Origin: Actinocatenispora sera
GTDB lineage: Bacteria > Actinomycetota > Actinomycetes > Mycobacteriales > Micromonosporaceae
DNA length: 64,000 nt
Reading direction: 5' to 3'
Assembly: GCF_018324685.1 (NCBI RefSeq)
Contig: NZ_AP023354.1
Location: 3,658,001 to 3,722,000 of the forward strand
The translations under genes were made by a program, and so were the position numbers. This document shows positions 44,246 to 52,650 of this stretch, in pieces (position 1 is the first letter of the stretch; each line of letters begins with the position of its first letter). Below the pieces are notes generated by a model. That model ran no database searches. It had not been told where the DNA came from and was given only the letters and a program-made list of their open reading frames with translations.

Positions 44246-44303
44246 CGGAGGGCGTGGGATTCGAACCCACGGAGACGGGGATACCGCCTCAGCAGTTTCA
44301 AGA
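44246..44303 (-). tRNA. tRNA-Ser(UGA) 3' fragment, probable attachment-site remnant
   Basis: On the minus strand the sequence runs from the anticodon loop CTTGAAA through a long serine-type variable arm (TGAGGCGGTATCCCCGTCTC), the T-arm GTGGGTTCGAATCCCAC and the acceptor strand GCCCTCC with discriminator G. The 5' half (acceptor, D-arm, anticodon 5' strand) is missing, as the bases upstream (TATCGCT) do not pair. CCA is not encoded. Integrases of actinomycete elements commonly leave exactly such a 3' tRNA copy as attL or attR. Confidence 0.7.
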
Positions 44304-44631
44304 GCGATACACCCACCACGATGACCTTTAACAACACCATCGAAGGTCAGAACTTCACCGCGTATCCGCCGCGGTCAGGCGAAGTTGGCGGCGCATGGCC
44401 GTTTCCCCGCGCCTCCGGATCTCCCTGTCGTCCCCAGTTGATGAGGTTTGGTGCCAAGAGGTCCACAGAATGTCGACAGCAGGCGTAGCGCCAGGACGCT
44501 GGCAGCTCACGAGCCGGCGCCCTGCGCCGGCCCTCGTCAGATGTCAAGAGCTGAGAGCGTACTGGGTCTCATTGTGCAAACTGTCCAGTACACGACTCTT
44601 CGGTCATCGAGGTCTTCGATAATTTTCGCAC
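44304..44631. other. Intergenic region after the tRNA fragment
   Basis: 328 bp between the tRNA fragment and the DUF4231 gene. The last 60 bp are AT-richer (TCGATAATTTTCGCAC) and probably hold the promoter of that gene. No other feature is seen. Confidence 0.4.
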
Positions 44632-45522
44632 ATGAACCAGGACGAAAGTGCATCAAGCGTGGGCGAGCAGCCAAGGCCCAGGATGCGTGGGCGGCAAGCC
44701 GAGTGGCAGAACATCATCGACCATGACGACCGCCCATGGCATCCAGACCACATCAGAAGCAGGATATTGGACGCTGAAGAACAGCAGGCACTACAAAGGA
44801 TCTGGCGTAGAGTCGGGTTGATCTGGGCGATCTTCGGAAACGTTATCCTGGTCGCCGCTACGGTTGTGGTGAGCCTTCTTGAAGGCGACGCTATCGAACG
44901 CCTCCGCATTTATGCGTACGTACTAACCATCCTCTCATTGGCCGGATCGCCGTTCCTGATCTACTACCAGTACAAGAGATCCAGAAACGTCCGCCTCTTC
45001 ATTAAAAAGCTGAACCTGGTGCTCAGGAAAAACAAGCATCTGTCTGGCGATGAGGAGGAAACACAGTCAGATCCCGTACTAGCACATCAAAAGCAGTATC
45101 GTGATGAGATGCCAGACATCATCGCCGATTTCCGAGAGGGCGCCAACAAGTATCGGTCGGTTCATAACCGCTGGCAAAGCGTGATCATTATTGGTTCTGT
45201 CCTGACCTCTGCAATCACAACAGCCTCGGTCAGCTTCGGCTACGTCCGCTGGGTTGCCGTGGTCGTCAGCTTCATCGTGGGGTTGGCTGCCGGGTTCACT
45301 GGGTACTTTAAGTACCGGGAACGAAGCTTCAATCTTCAGTGGACATCAGACGCAATCGAGCGTGAGTACCAGTCCGTTGAGTTGCGGGTCGGAAAATACG
45401 CCAATCGCTCCGAGCCCGAGGCATTCGCTTTGTTTGCCTCCGTTGTTGAGCAGCTGCGCGATGAGCAGGCCAAGCGGCAACAGCAGCTTGACCAGCACGT
45501 TGAGATTAAGCGCGAGCAGTAA
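44632..45522 (+). CDS. DUF4231 (SLATT-like) membrane protein
   Basis: 296 residues from ATG 44632. Two pairs of helices are visible: residues about 62-85 (LIWAIFGNVILVAATVVVSL) with 95-112, and 187-210 with 213-235 (AVVVSFIVGLAAGFTGYF). A charged segment follows helix pair one and a coiled-coil-like tail (EQLRDEQAKRQQQLDQHVE) ends the protein. The family belongs to the SLATT group of two-helix membrane effectors associated with nucleotide-signal and NTPase defence systems. Codon use is clearly more AT-tolerant than in neighbouring genes, a sign of transfer. No cyclase lies beside it, so a defence role is inference. Confidence 0.85.
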   Translation: MNQDESASSVGEQPRPRMRGRQAEWQNIIDHDDRPWHPDHIRSRILDAEEQQALQRIWRRVGLIWAIFGNVILVAATVVVSLLEGDAIERLRIYAYVLTILSLAGSPFLIYYQYKRSRNVRLFIKKLNLVLRKNKHLSGDEEETQSDPVLAHQKQYRDEMPDIIADFREGANKYRSVHNRWQSVIIIGSVLTSAITTASVSFGYVRWVAVVVSFIVGLAAGFTGYFKYRERSFNLQWTSDAIEREYQSVELRVGKYANRSEPEAFALFASVVEQLRDEQAKRQQQLDQHVEIKREQ

Positions 45523-45724
45523 CGCCCCCCATTGCTCGCCTGATGCCACAGCCTCATGAATCGCGACAATGCGGCGGTCAGCTCAATCTCGCCCATGTCT
45601 TCGTCACCGCCGAGGTCGCGAATTAGGTGACACTGTAACGGAGGTTGGGCGAAGCCCCCGACGTGTCCCGACCGGCCGCTGGTCTTGTGAACCGCGAGGC
45701 TGAGGACCAAGTTCTCCGTACCCG

Positions 45725-46137
45725 GAAACTGGTGTGGTGGTGAGCGTTTTGAGCAGTACGACTGAGCCGTCCTGGCGCTCGTGCAGTTCGAGTACCGCGG
45801 CCACGGTGCGGCCGATCGGCAGGTCAGAGCCGTTGAGGGTGACAAGGGAGCGGCGCTTGCCGTCGGCGTCGTGGGTGCGGATGTTGGCGCGGCGTCCTCG
45901 GAAGGCGCCGCAGTCGGAGACCGAGGAGATCTCCCGGCGGCCAGACCTTCAGGTCGTAGGTGAGCTGGGCGGAGAAGCCCATGTCCCCGGCCGGCAGCAG
46001 CACCACCCAGCAGGCGAGCTCGAGGGCGGCCAGCCAGGCTTCGGCGTGTTCGACCATCGCCGCCAGCGCGCCTGGGAGTCCTCGGGCTGGCACAGCCGCA
46101 CCATCTTGACCTTGGCGAGCTGGTGCAGCGGGATCAG
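45725..46137 (-). pseudogene. Seryl-tRNA synthetase C-terminal remnant
   Basis: Three frames carry consecutive SerRS motifs: [20 protein letters not shown], then [20 protein letters not shown] followed by [20 protein letters not shown], then [19 protein letters not shown] and [20 protein letters not shown]. These cover class II motifs 2-3 and the end of the catalytic core. There are at least two frameshifts, and the N-terminal coiled-coil arm and motif 1 are missing. It is a dead second copy. It may have been an extra synthetase acquired with the element or for antibiotic resistance. Confidence 0.75.
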
Positions 46138-46412
46138 CCCGCTGAATCAGATGCCAGGGTCTGTAGAGCGAGGGCGAGAGTGATCTCGTCGGCGGGCCCG
46201 GCTGGCTGGTCGGGTAATTCTGATCGTCTCTTTCGGCGAGGTAGGCCAGCCGTGCGGACAATGTGACGCTCCGGAGTCCGTTATTAAGATCCGGGCGTGG
46301 TCGATCGAGCTCGTGGCCCATGTGCGATGCCACGGTCCAGGTTTGACCAAGTCAGCCGGTGAAATTGCCTGACCGGGCCGGCATTCGTTCCGCCTCGTCC
46401 TGGGAGGTTGAC

Positions 46413-48772
46413 GTGAGCTTCTACGTGCGAAAGAGCCTTCGTGCCGGGCCGTTTCGCTTCAACCTCTCGCGTTCGGGTATCGGTGTCAGTGCAGGTCTTC
46501 CGGGCTTTCGGGTAGGTAGCGGGCCGCGGGGAAACTATGTTCGCGTCGACGTAGCCGGGGTCCATTACCAGACCTCATTCAGCACGAAGCGGCGTGGGCG
46601 GAGCGGCTCCACGCCGCGGGTATCGCCCGCGGCACCGTCGCCCGTGCCAAGCGACGTGATCATGCTCGAAACGACCGGCACCGATGCCACGAGGTTGGAG
46701 CCGACTGGCCCCGGGGATCTGGTGGAACAGCTTAACCAGGCTGGGCGCAGGCACCTGTGGTGGCCGTGGGTGGCTGCGGCGGTCGTCATCGTTGCTGCGG
46801 TGTCGGGTGTCGGCGGGCTTGTTGTGCTGCCCCTCGGTGCGGTGGGCGTCGTGTGGTTGGCGCTCTGGGAACGGGCGCGTCGCACCGCAGTTGCCTTCTA
46901 CGACGTGACCGGGCCGGCAGCGACGTGGTTCCAGGGGCTCGTCGACGGGTATCCACCGCTGGTCGGGATGGCCGGGGCTTGGCGGATCCAGGCTTCCGGC
47001 ACAGTGACGGGTACATATCAGTACAAGATCAACAGCGGTGCCAGCAATGTCGTGAGGCGGGTAGCCGCCTCTTTCACGCTGGCGCCGCGCACCACCTTGG
47101 TCACGAACATCGCGGTGCCTTCTGTGCGGTGCGGTCGAGACGCGCTGTTGTTTCTTCCCGATCGGGTCCTGGTTTGTTCGGGGCGATCCTGGAGCGATGT
47201 GGCGTACGGCGAGCTGCGTGTGTCGATGAACCCGACACGCTTCATCGAGAGTGGCGGCGTACCGCGTGACGGCACCCGGGTCGGCTCGACCTGGCGGTAC
47301 GTGAACGTCAAGGGTGGCCCGGATCGTCGCTACAAGAACAATCGACAGCTTCCGGTCATGCTCTACGGCACGCTGGAGTTCTGGTCGACGACCGGCCTGC
47401 GATGGATCATCGATTGCTCGCGGGTCGACGCGGCGAGGTGGCTGTCGTCGGTCGTTGCAGTTGCCGGGCCTGCCGTTCCTCCGGCGCCGCCCGCCTCGCC
47501 GGCTTCTCGCCCTGCGCCGGGGCTCCAACCGCGACCACCGATCCGGCCGCGACCATCGGTCTCCGTCTTGACGCCGTCCGTCGCGCCGCCGGCGCCACCG
47601 CGGATCCCTGTGCAGCCGTCCAGCGAGGTGCACGAGCGGACGCGATTCGCCAGGCCTGGTAAGTCCGGCATCCTCTTTGCCTACGGCGATCTGGATCACG
47701 CCGACGGGCTGGTCAGAGTCGGCGGTCCGTACGCCGTCATCGATCTGGAAACAACCGGCCTGTCCGCTGCGCGAGGGGATCGAGTTGTCGAGCTTGCGAT
47801 CGCTCGCGTCGATGCCTCTGGTCGGATCGAGGACGAGTACGCCACCCTGATCAACCCGGATGGGCGTGACACTGGTCCTGTCTTCATCCACGGCATCAGC
47901 AATGATCAGGTCCGGGATGCGCCGCGCTTCCGTGAGGTCGTGGACGAGGTGCTGAACCGGCTCGACGGGTGCGTTGTCGTGGCCCACAACGCGGCGTTCG
48001 AGGAAGGATTCCTGGCCGCCGAACTGCGCCGGACGGGCATCACCGTCGGGCCGCTTCCTGCCTTGTGCACGCTGTGGCTTGCCCAACAGACGCTAACTGC
48101 CCCCAACTTCAAGCTTGCCACCCTTGCGCGGCACGCCGGTGTGGCGATGCCCGATGCACACGCGGCGCTCGGGATGTCCGCACGGTGGCAGCTCTGTTGC
48201 CGCTGATGCTGGGGCGGATAACGCGGCCACTCGCGTACCCCTGCCCGCCGTTGGTGCCCGCCGCCCATGCAGACGTTCCCGTCTCGGTCGCGAGCCTCCG
48301 TACCCGCGCAGTCAACCTGCGTCATGGTGGTGACGGCTGGATGGCCAGCATCCTGGCTCGGCTACCGATGAGCGCCGCCGATGCAGGCGATGCGGACACT
48401 GAGGCGTATCTGTCTGCGTTGTCAACCGCGCTGGACGACGGTCGGATCGTCGGTGATGAAGCCCGTGCTCTGGCTGACCTTGCCGGTGCGGCGGGACTCG
48501 GTGCTTCGCAGCTCGCAGAGCTCAACCAGCGATTCCTCGAATCGTTGCGCGAGGCCGCGTTCGAAGATGGCATCTTGGCTGCGGCGGAGCTGAAACAGCT
48601 ACGGACTGCGGCCAGAGCGCTCGCCGTCCCCGACTACTTCGACGATCTGAGATCCGACCCCCCACCCAACTCGGTCGAGCCGACAGCCAAGAGAGCAGCC
48701 CGACCACGCCGATGCGGGTACTGCCGAGGCGCTGGCCACTACCGTTCCACCTGTCCTCAGTTGAAGGCTTAG
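46413..48772 (+). pseudogene. DUF4236 / DEDDh exonuclease / TerB-like / zinc-knuckle protein, frameshifted
   Basis: GTG 46413 has GGGAGG 6 nt upstream. The order is DUF4236 (residues 1-65, FYVRKSLRAGPFRFNLSRSG), two helices (about 115-155), a PH-like central part (200-330), a Pro-rich linker and a DEDDh 3'-5' exonuclease (445-595: VIDLETTGLS, VVAHNAAFEEGF, DAHAALG). The frame breaks at the G run 48171-48173. With one G added it continues DVRTVAALLPLMLG, a TerB-like helical region (ALDDGRIVGDEARALADLAG) and a CX2CX4HX4C zinc knuckle (CGYCRGAGHYRSTC), ending at 48772. About 786 residues in all. The fusion suggests membrane-tethered RNA or DNA processing, possibly defensive. Confidence 0.8.
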
Positions 48773-48866
48773 GACCGGTATTGGGGAGAAATTTCGGTCG
48801 CGGGTTGCGCCTTCTGGCCAGAACACGGTGACCGGCACATCGCGCTAGCGGGCCCGTGCGACAACG

Positions 48867-48989
48867 TCAGCGGTGCGGCCGTAGCCGCGGGCTTGGCTGG
48901 CCGTCCCAGACTGCCCACAGCTCGTCGATGCGGCCGTCGTCGCGCCGCAATGGCCCGTACCAAAGTGCAGGGGTCCGCGACTCCGGCAT
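48867..48989 (-). CDS. Small hypothetical protein, 40 residues
   Basis: ATG 48989 to TGA 48867-48869. The product PALWYGPLRRDDGRIDELWA, then VWDGQPSPRLRPHR, has a protein-like pattern and good third-position GC. CAGGG directly abuts the ATG, which is too close for an ideal ribosome-binding site. It could be the tail of a lost larger gene. Confidence 0.4.
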   Translation of the reverse strand: MPESRTPALWYGPLRRDDGRIDELWAVWDGQPSPRLRPHR

Positions 48990-49192
48990 CCCTGGGCACG
49001 CGTGGTTCTGCGGGGACAGCGGCGGCGTGGAGCGGTGTGAGCGCGGGCTCGAAGGGACCCGGTGCGCACGTATGCGGCGCGTCCCCGTCGTTCGACCGGG
49101 CCGGAGGTGAGCGTCGCGACGATCTGGTCGTTGCGGGTTGCCGGCGGTTGATGTCGGACTCGTGTACAGCGTGCGCTGCGTATCGTGGTGGT

Positions 49193-49957
49193 GTGTTCGT
49201 CGATGGTGCGTACGTGTCGAGCGGCGCGGTCGGCTCGGCGCAGCGGTCGCGGTGGCCGTGGTCGGTGCCGGCGGTGGCGCAGCTGCTCGATGATGGGCCG
49301 CTGCGGTTCACCGCGCCGGTGACGTTTCTGGTGGGCGACAACGGTTCGGGCAAGTCGACGCTGGTGGAGGCGATCGCCGAGGGGTTCGGGCTGGATTCTT
49401 ACGGTGGGAAGGCTGGCCGGAAGTATTCGCCGCATGCCAAGTCGACGCGTACTCCGCTGGGTGAGGTGCTGCGGCTGGATCTGGCCCCGCCGGGCTCGCG
49501 CATGGTGCAGGGTCCGCGGTTGCAGAAGAAGGGGTTCTTCCTGCGGGCGGAGACCGCGTTCCAGCTCACCGAGCGGCTCGGTGGCCGGGCCGGGTACTGG
49601 GATGAGGACACCACGGCCATGTCGCACGGTGAAGGCTTTCTGACCATGTTCCGGACGATGATGGCGGAGCCGGGCTTCTACGTGATGGATGAGCCGGAGT
49701 CGGCGTTGTCGTTCGCGGCGAGCTTGCAGCTGGTGGCGCTGATGCACGAGCTGGGCGAGTCGGGCGCGCAGGTGGTGTGCGCGACGCACTCGCCGATCCT
49801 GGCCTCCACGCCCGGGGCGGACATCGTCGAGGTTGGTGAGTGGGGGTTTCGCCGGTCGTCGTGGTCGGAGCTGGAATTGGTGGACAACTGGCGACGGTAC
49901 CTGGACAGGCCGCAGGCGTACCTGCGGCACCTGATCGGGGAGCAGGCGCAGACGTGA
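49193..49957 (+). CDS. AAA ATPase (ABC/RecF-like, single-domain)
   Basis: About 254 residues from GTG 49193; an in-frame ATG at 49151 is possible and neither has a clear ribosome-binding site. Walker A is VGDNGSGKSTLVEAIAEGFG, the signature-like MSHGEGFLTMF, Walker B FYVMDEPESALS, and the switch His is in CATHSPILAS. This is the predicted ATP-binding/OLD-like family of stand-alone ATPases found in many bacteria with unknown targets. It overlaps the phosphotransferase gene by GTGA, so the two are co-expressed. Confidence 0.9.
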   Translation: MFVDGAYVSSGAVGSAQRSRWPWSVPAVAQLLDDGPLRFTAPVTFLVGDNGSGKSTLVEAIAEGFGLDSYGGKAGRKYSPHAKSTRTPLGEVLRLDLAPPGSRMVQGPRLQKKGFFLRAETAFQLTERLGGRAGYWDEDTTAMSHGEGFLTMFRTMMAEPGFYVMDEPESALSFAASLQLVALMHELGESGAQVVCATHSPILASTPGADIVEVGEWGFRRSSWSELELVDNWRRYLDRPQAYLRHLIGEQAQT

Positions 49958-50796
49958 GCCGGCCGGTGCTGGCCGTCGAGGCATCCGACGAGGTGTTCAC
50001 CGCGTGGATGCGCACCAACCTCGACCAGGCGGCCAAGCGGTTCGGGCTGCGGCTGGCCGGCGCGCCGGTGCTGGGTTGGCGGCTGCGGTCGATCGGCGCA
50101 CGCGCTGACGGTCCCGACGGGCCGCGGTGGCTGCGGGTGGTGTCGGAGTATCCGGAGTACGCCGGCGGCGATGCCCTGACCGGCAACGCGGACGCCAGCG
50201 CACTGCCGTTGCCGGAGATCCCCCGGGTGGTGGAGGTGTGGCAGTGGCAGGCCGAAGGGCGGGTGCAGCGAGCCGAGGCATCGACGCTGCTGCCCGGCGC
50301 GGTCGTGTCAACGACCGACGTACTCGCCGACGACCCCGGCCTATCGGAGGACTGGTGGACGACGATGCGGAGCCGGCTCGATGCGCTCCGGGCCACGCCG
50401 ACGACGCGGGTGCACCAGGGCGCCGAGGCGGTGGCTGCCCGGACGGAGTCGATGCTCGGTGCCGCGGTGCGGGTCCAGCGGTGGGAGACGGTGCACGGGG
50501 ATCTGCACTGGGGCAACCTGATGCGCCCGTTCGGGATTCTGGACTGGGAGTTGTGGGGCCGCGGCCCGGCCGGCACCGACGCCGCGACGCTGCTGCTGTG
50601 TGCGCTGCCGGTACCGGCGGTCGCCGAGCGGGTCGCCGAGCTGTTCGCTGACGTGCTCGACACCGATGACGGTCGGGTGGCGCAGATGGCCGTCGCCGCC
50701 CGGATGTTGGCTCGCATCGCGGGCGGCGACTATCCGCAGCTGGCCGAGCCGGTGCGGCATCACCTGGCCCGGCTCGGGGTCCGCGGCTACCGGTAG
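49954..50796 (+). CDS. APH/choline-kinase family phosphotransferase
   Basis: 280 residues from a GTG overlapping the ATPase stop. The catalytic loop is HGDLHWGNLM and the metal site GILDWELWG; the N-lobe is WLRVVSEYPEYAGGDA. It is a protein-kinase-like small-molecule kinase; aminoglycosides, thiamine-like molecules or homoserine are possible substrates, but none is shown. Its 3' end overlaps the convergent radical SAM gene by 10 bp. Confidence 0.85.
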   Translation: MSRPVLAVEASDEVFTAWMRTNLDQAAKRFGLRLAGAPVLGWRLRSIGARADGPDGPRWLRVVSEYPEYAGGDALTGNADASALPLPEIPRVVEVWQWQAEGRVQRAEASTLLPGAVVSTTDVLADDPGLSEDWWTTMRSRLDALRATPTTRVHQGAEAVAARTESMLGAAVRVQRWETVHGDLHWGNLMRPFGILDWELWGRGPAGTDAATLLLCALPVPAVAERVAELFADVLDTDDGRVAQMAVAARMLARIAGGDYPQLAEPVRHHLARLGVRGYR

Positions 50797-51668
50797 ATCG
50801 GCGTGCAGCCCCCGGCCGGCCGGCAGGTACCGGTCGGGTTGCAGGCCGGGCTACACGACGGCCCGCACTGTGGGTTGCACATGTTGGGCACGCACGGTGT
50901 CTGCCGGCTGCCGAACCGCTCGGCCAGCTCTCCCCGAACCTCAGCAGCGCCCGGGCCGGTCAGGATGTCGGCCAGCGGCGCGGTACGTACGTTGCCGACC
51001 GGTAGCCAGCGGGAGAACACGCACGGCCACACCTCACCGGACGGGGAGACCGCGAGCACGCCGGACGCGCAGTGCCCGCACAGCTGGTCGACGCTGGGCG
51101 CCTGGTCGCGGATGCCACGGCCGACCTGCCGTAGCCGGTCGTACCCGACCTCGGCGACCCCGAGCGAACGCAGCTCGGCGACCGCCTGCTCGGTGCGCTG
51201 CGCGTCGTCCAGGTCGACCACCCCGACGCGCAGCGGGATCGAACGGCGCACGGCTTCGGCGATGTTCGCGCGAGTACGCGCGTGCGACCCGGCCGTACCG
51301 GTGATCACCGCGTGCTGCTCGGGCCGGTCGGAGTAGTACGAGCACGCCAGCGACACACCGGGCGCGGCGAACGCCTCCCACAGCCGCGGCGTGACGTGGA
51401 CCAGGTTGGTGTACACCTCGACGCTGACGCCGACGTTCAGGGCATGCTTGATCAGGGCAGGTAGCTCGGGGTGCAGGGTCGGCTCGCCGCCGATGAACTG
51501 GACGGTGCCGACGCCGAGTGCGGCGGCCTGGTCGATGACGCGCCGCCAGTCGGCGGCGGTCATGGTGCCGTGGTCACCGGACGGGCCGGAGTCGGCATAG
51601 CAGTGGGCGCACGACAGCTGGCAGCGGCCGGTGATCTCCAGCCACATGAACGACAGATCGGTTGACAT
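50787..51668 (-). CDS. Radical SAM/SPASM-like protein with Cys-rich tail
   Basis: 293 residues from ATG 51668 with GGAGG upstream. Cys16, Cys20 and Cys23 (GRCQLSCAHC) bind the catalytic [4Fe-4S]; GGEPTLHPELP is the SAM-binding turn. The C-terminal part (LCGHCASGVLAVSPSGEVWP, CVFSRWLPVGNV) is SPASM-like. A final tail of eight Cys in 30 residues (CVPNMCNPQC, CSPAC, TGTCRPAGGC) may bind an auxiliary cluster. Such enzymes modify peptides. Small ORFs upstream on the same strand (51685-52410) are possible partners or substrates. Confidence 0.9.
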   Translation of the reverse strand: MSTDLSFMWLEITGRCQLSCAHCYADSGPSGDHGTMTAADWRRVIDQAAALGVGTVQFIGGEPTLHPELPALIKHALNVGVSVEVYTNLVHVTPRLWEAFAAPGVSLACSYYSDRPEQHAVITGTAGSHARTRANIAEAVRRSIPLRVGVVDLDDAQRTEQAVAELRSLGVAEVGYDRLRQVGRGIRDQAPSVDQLCGHCASGVLAVSPSGEVWPCVFSRWLPVGNVRTAPLADILTGPGAAEVRGELAERFGSRQTPCVPNMCNPQCGPSCSPACNPTGTCRPAGGCTPIYR

Positions 51669-51684
51669 GGGGTACCTCCTTCGT

Positions 51685-51978
51685 TCACGGTGTTGCGGGT
51701 CGGCCGGCGCCGGGCGCCGGAAGGCTGTCCACCCTTCTGCTGCACGGAGTGGCGTGTTCGCTGCGCCGGACGACGATCCGGTCGATCCAGACCATCGCCC
51801 TGCCAGGGCGCCCGTCTGGCCACCGGCCGACCAGGTACGCCCAGCCGTCGGTGTCGCACGGCTCGGTCCAGGCCACCGTCAAGACACCCTCGGCGACCGT
51901 CGTCGGCGCTACCGAGCGGGTGATGTGTACCTGGTCGCCGGGCCGCGGCAGCACGCCCAGCGCGTACACGGCGCTCAC
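51685..51978 (-). CDS. Small hypothetical protein before the radical SAM gene
   Basis: 97 residues from GTG 51978, which overlaps the stop of the ORF at 51975 (GTGA). It looks beta-rich (GDQVHITRSVAPTTVAEGVL, TVAWTEPCDTDGWAYLVGRW) with two Cys. It ends 17 bp before the radical SAM ATG. No family is recognised; it resembles a small binding or recognition protein by composition only. Confidence 0.65.
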   Translation of the reverse strand: MSAVYALGVLPRPGDQVHITRSVAPTTVAEGVLTVAWTEPCDTDGWAYLVGRWPDGRPGRAMVWIDRIVVRRSEHATPCSRRVDSLPAPGAGRPATP

Positions 51979-52169
51979 GACTCACCACGCCGCAAGCCGG
52001 GTCCGGCGGCAGCCGGGCCGGGGTGGCCGGTACTGCGGCAGGGTGTTGGCCTCCAGCCCGCGGCGCCGATCGGTACGGGACGAACCGAGCCGCCGGTGCG
52101 CCGGCGTAGCCGCGGCAGATGCTCCAGGGCCAGACTCTCGCGACGCAGGCTCACCAACGACAAGGGCAC
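51975..52169 (-). CDS. Possible small coupled ORF
   Basis: 64 residues if started at GTG 52169 (VPLSLVSLRRESLALEHLPR, then Gly/Pro-rich to the end). The frame stays open further upstream. Support is the GTGA overlap with the next gene and high third-position GC. It could be a shadow frame. Confidence 0.35.
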   Translation of the reverse strand: MPLSLVSLRRESLALEHLPRLRRRTGGSVRPVPIGAAGWRPTPCRSTGHPGPAAAGPGLRRGES

Positions 52170-52227
52170 TGCCTGCTCGTCCCGCGCCGGGTGGGGCGCT
52201 CCGTCGGGAGGCCACCGACCAGTCCCA

Positions 52228-52410
52228 TCACAGGATGTGCAGGTCCGGCGCGGTGCTGTGCTCCCGCGACAGGCGCTCAGCCAGCTGATCGGCGAGCGTG
52301 TCCGGATGTCCCCGGACCTTGCGTGACACGATCGTGAGGTCGGTCGGCTCCGGGATACCGGACTCGACGACCACGCAACTGCCAAGCACCTCGTTCTGCG
52401 AACGGATCAT
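52228..52410 (-). CDS. Small hypothetical protein, 60 residues
   Basis: ATG 52410 with GAGGCGGGA upstream. The product (MIRSQNEVLGSCVVVESGIP, EPTDLTIVSRKVRG, ending STAPDLHIL) has one Cys and a balanced composition. It heads the run of small genes leading to the radical SAM protein. A role as leader-containing substrate is possible but no core motif stands out. The 240 bp upstream (52411-52650) are non-coding. Confidence 0.55.
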   Translation of the reverse strand: MIRSQNEVLGSCVVVESGIPEPTDLTIVSRKVRGHPDTLADQLAERLSREHSTAPDLHIL

Positions 52411-52650
52411 GGTCCCGCCTCATCTCGTCGGCTGACACTGGATCCATTGACCCATCGGGAATCCGAGCCACGCCAGACGACCGATGCGGACGACCCGGCT
52501 GTCCGCATCCCGGTGCGCGACGAATGCGGCCGGGCCGGGAATTGAAGGCGCAGAGGCGAAGCCGCCATCGACGGAGGAGGCGGTGGCACGGTCCGGGGCA
52601 TTCGGCGACCGTCAACGAGACGGCAAGCTAGGCCCGGTCCTGCGCTCCAT

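Noticed and set aside
44246-44303. Functional tRNA-Ser gene
   Set aside because: The 5' half is absent: no acceptor 5' strand, no D-arm and no pairing partner for the anticodon stem.
42969-44340. N-terminal extension of the zinc ATPase frame through 44340
   Set aside because: The frame is open by chance across the binding-protein gene and the graveyard; the true start is the GTGA overlap at 41961.
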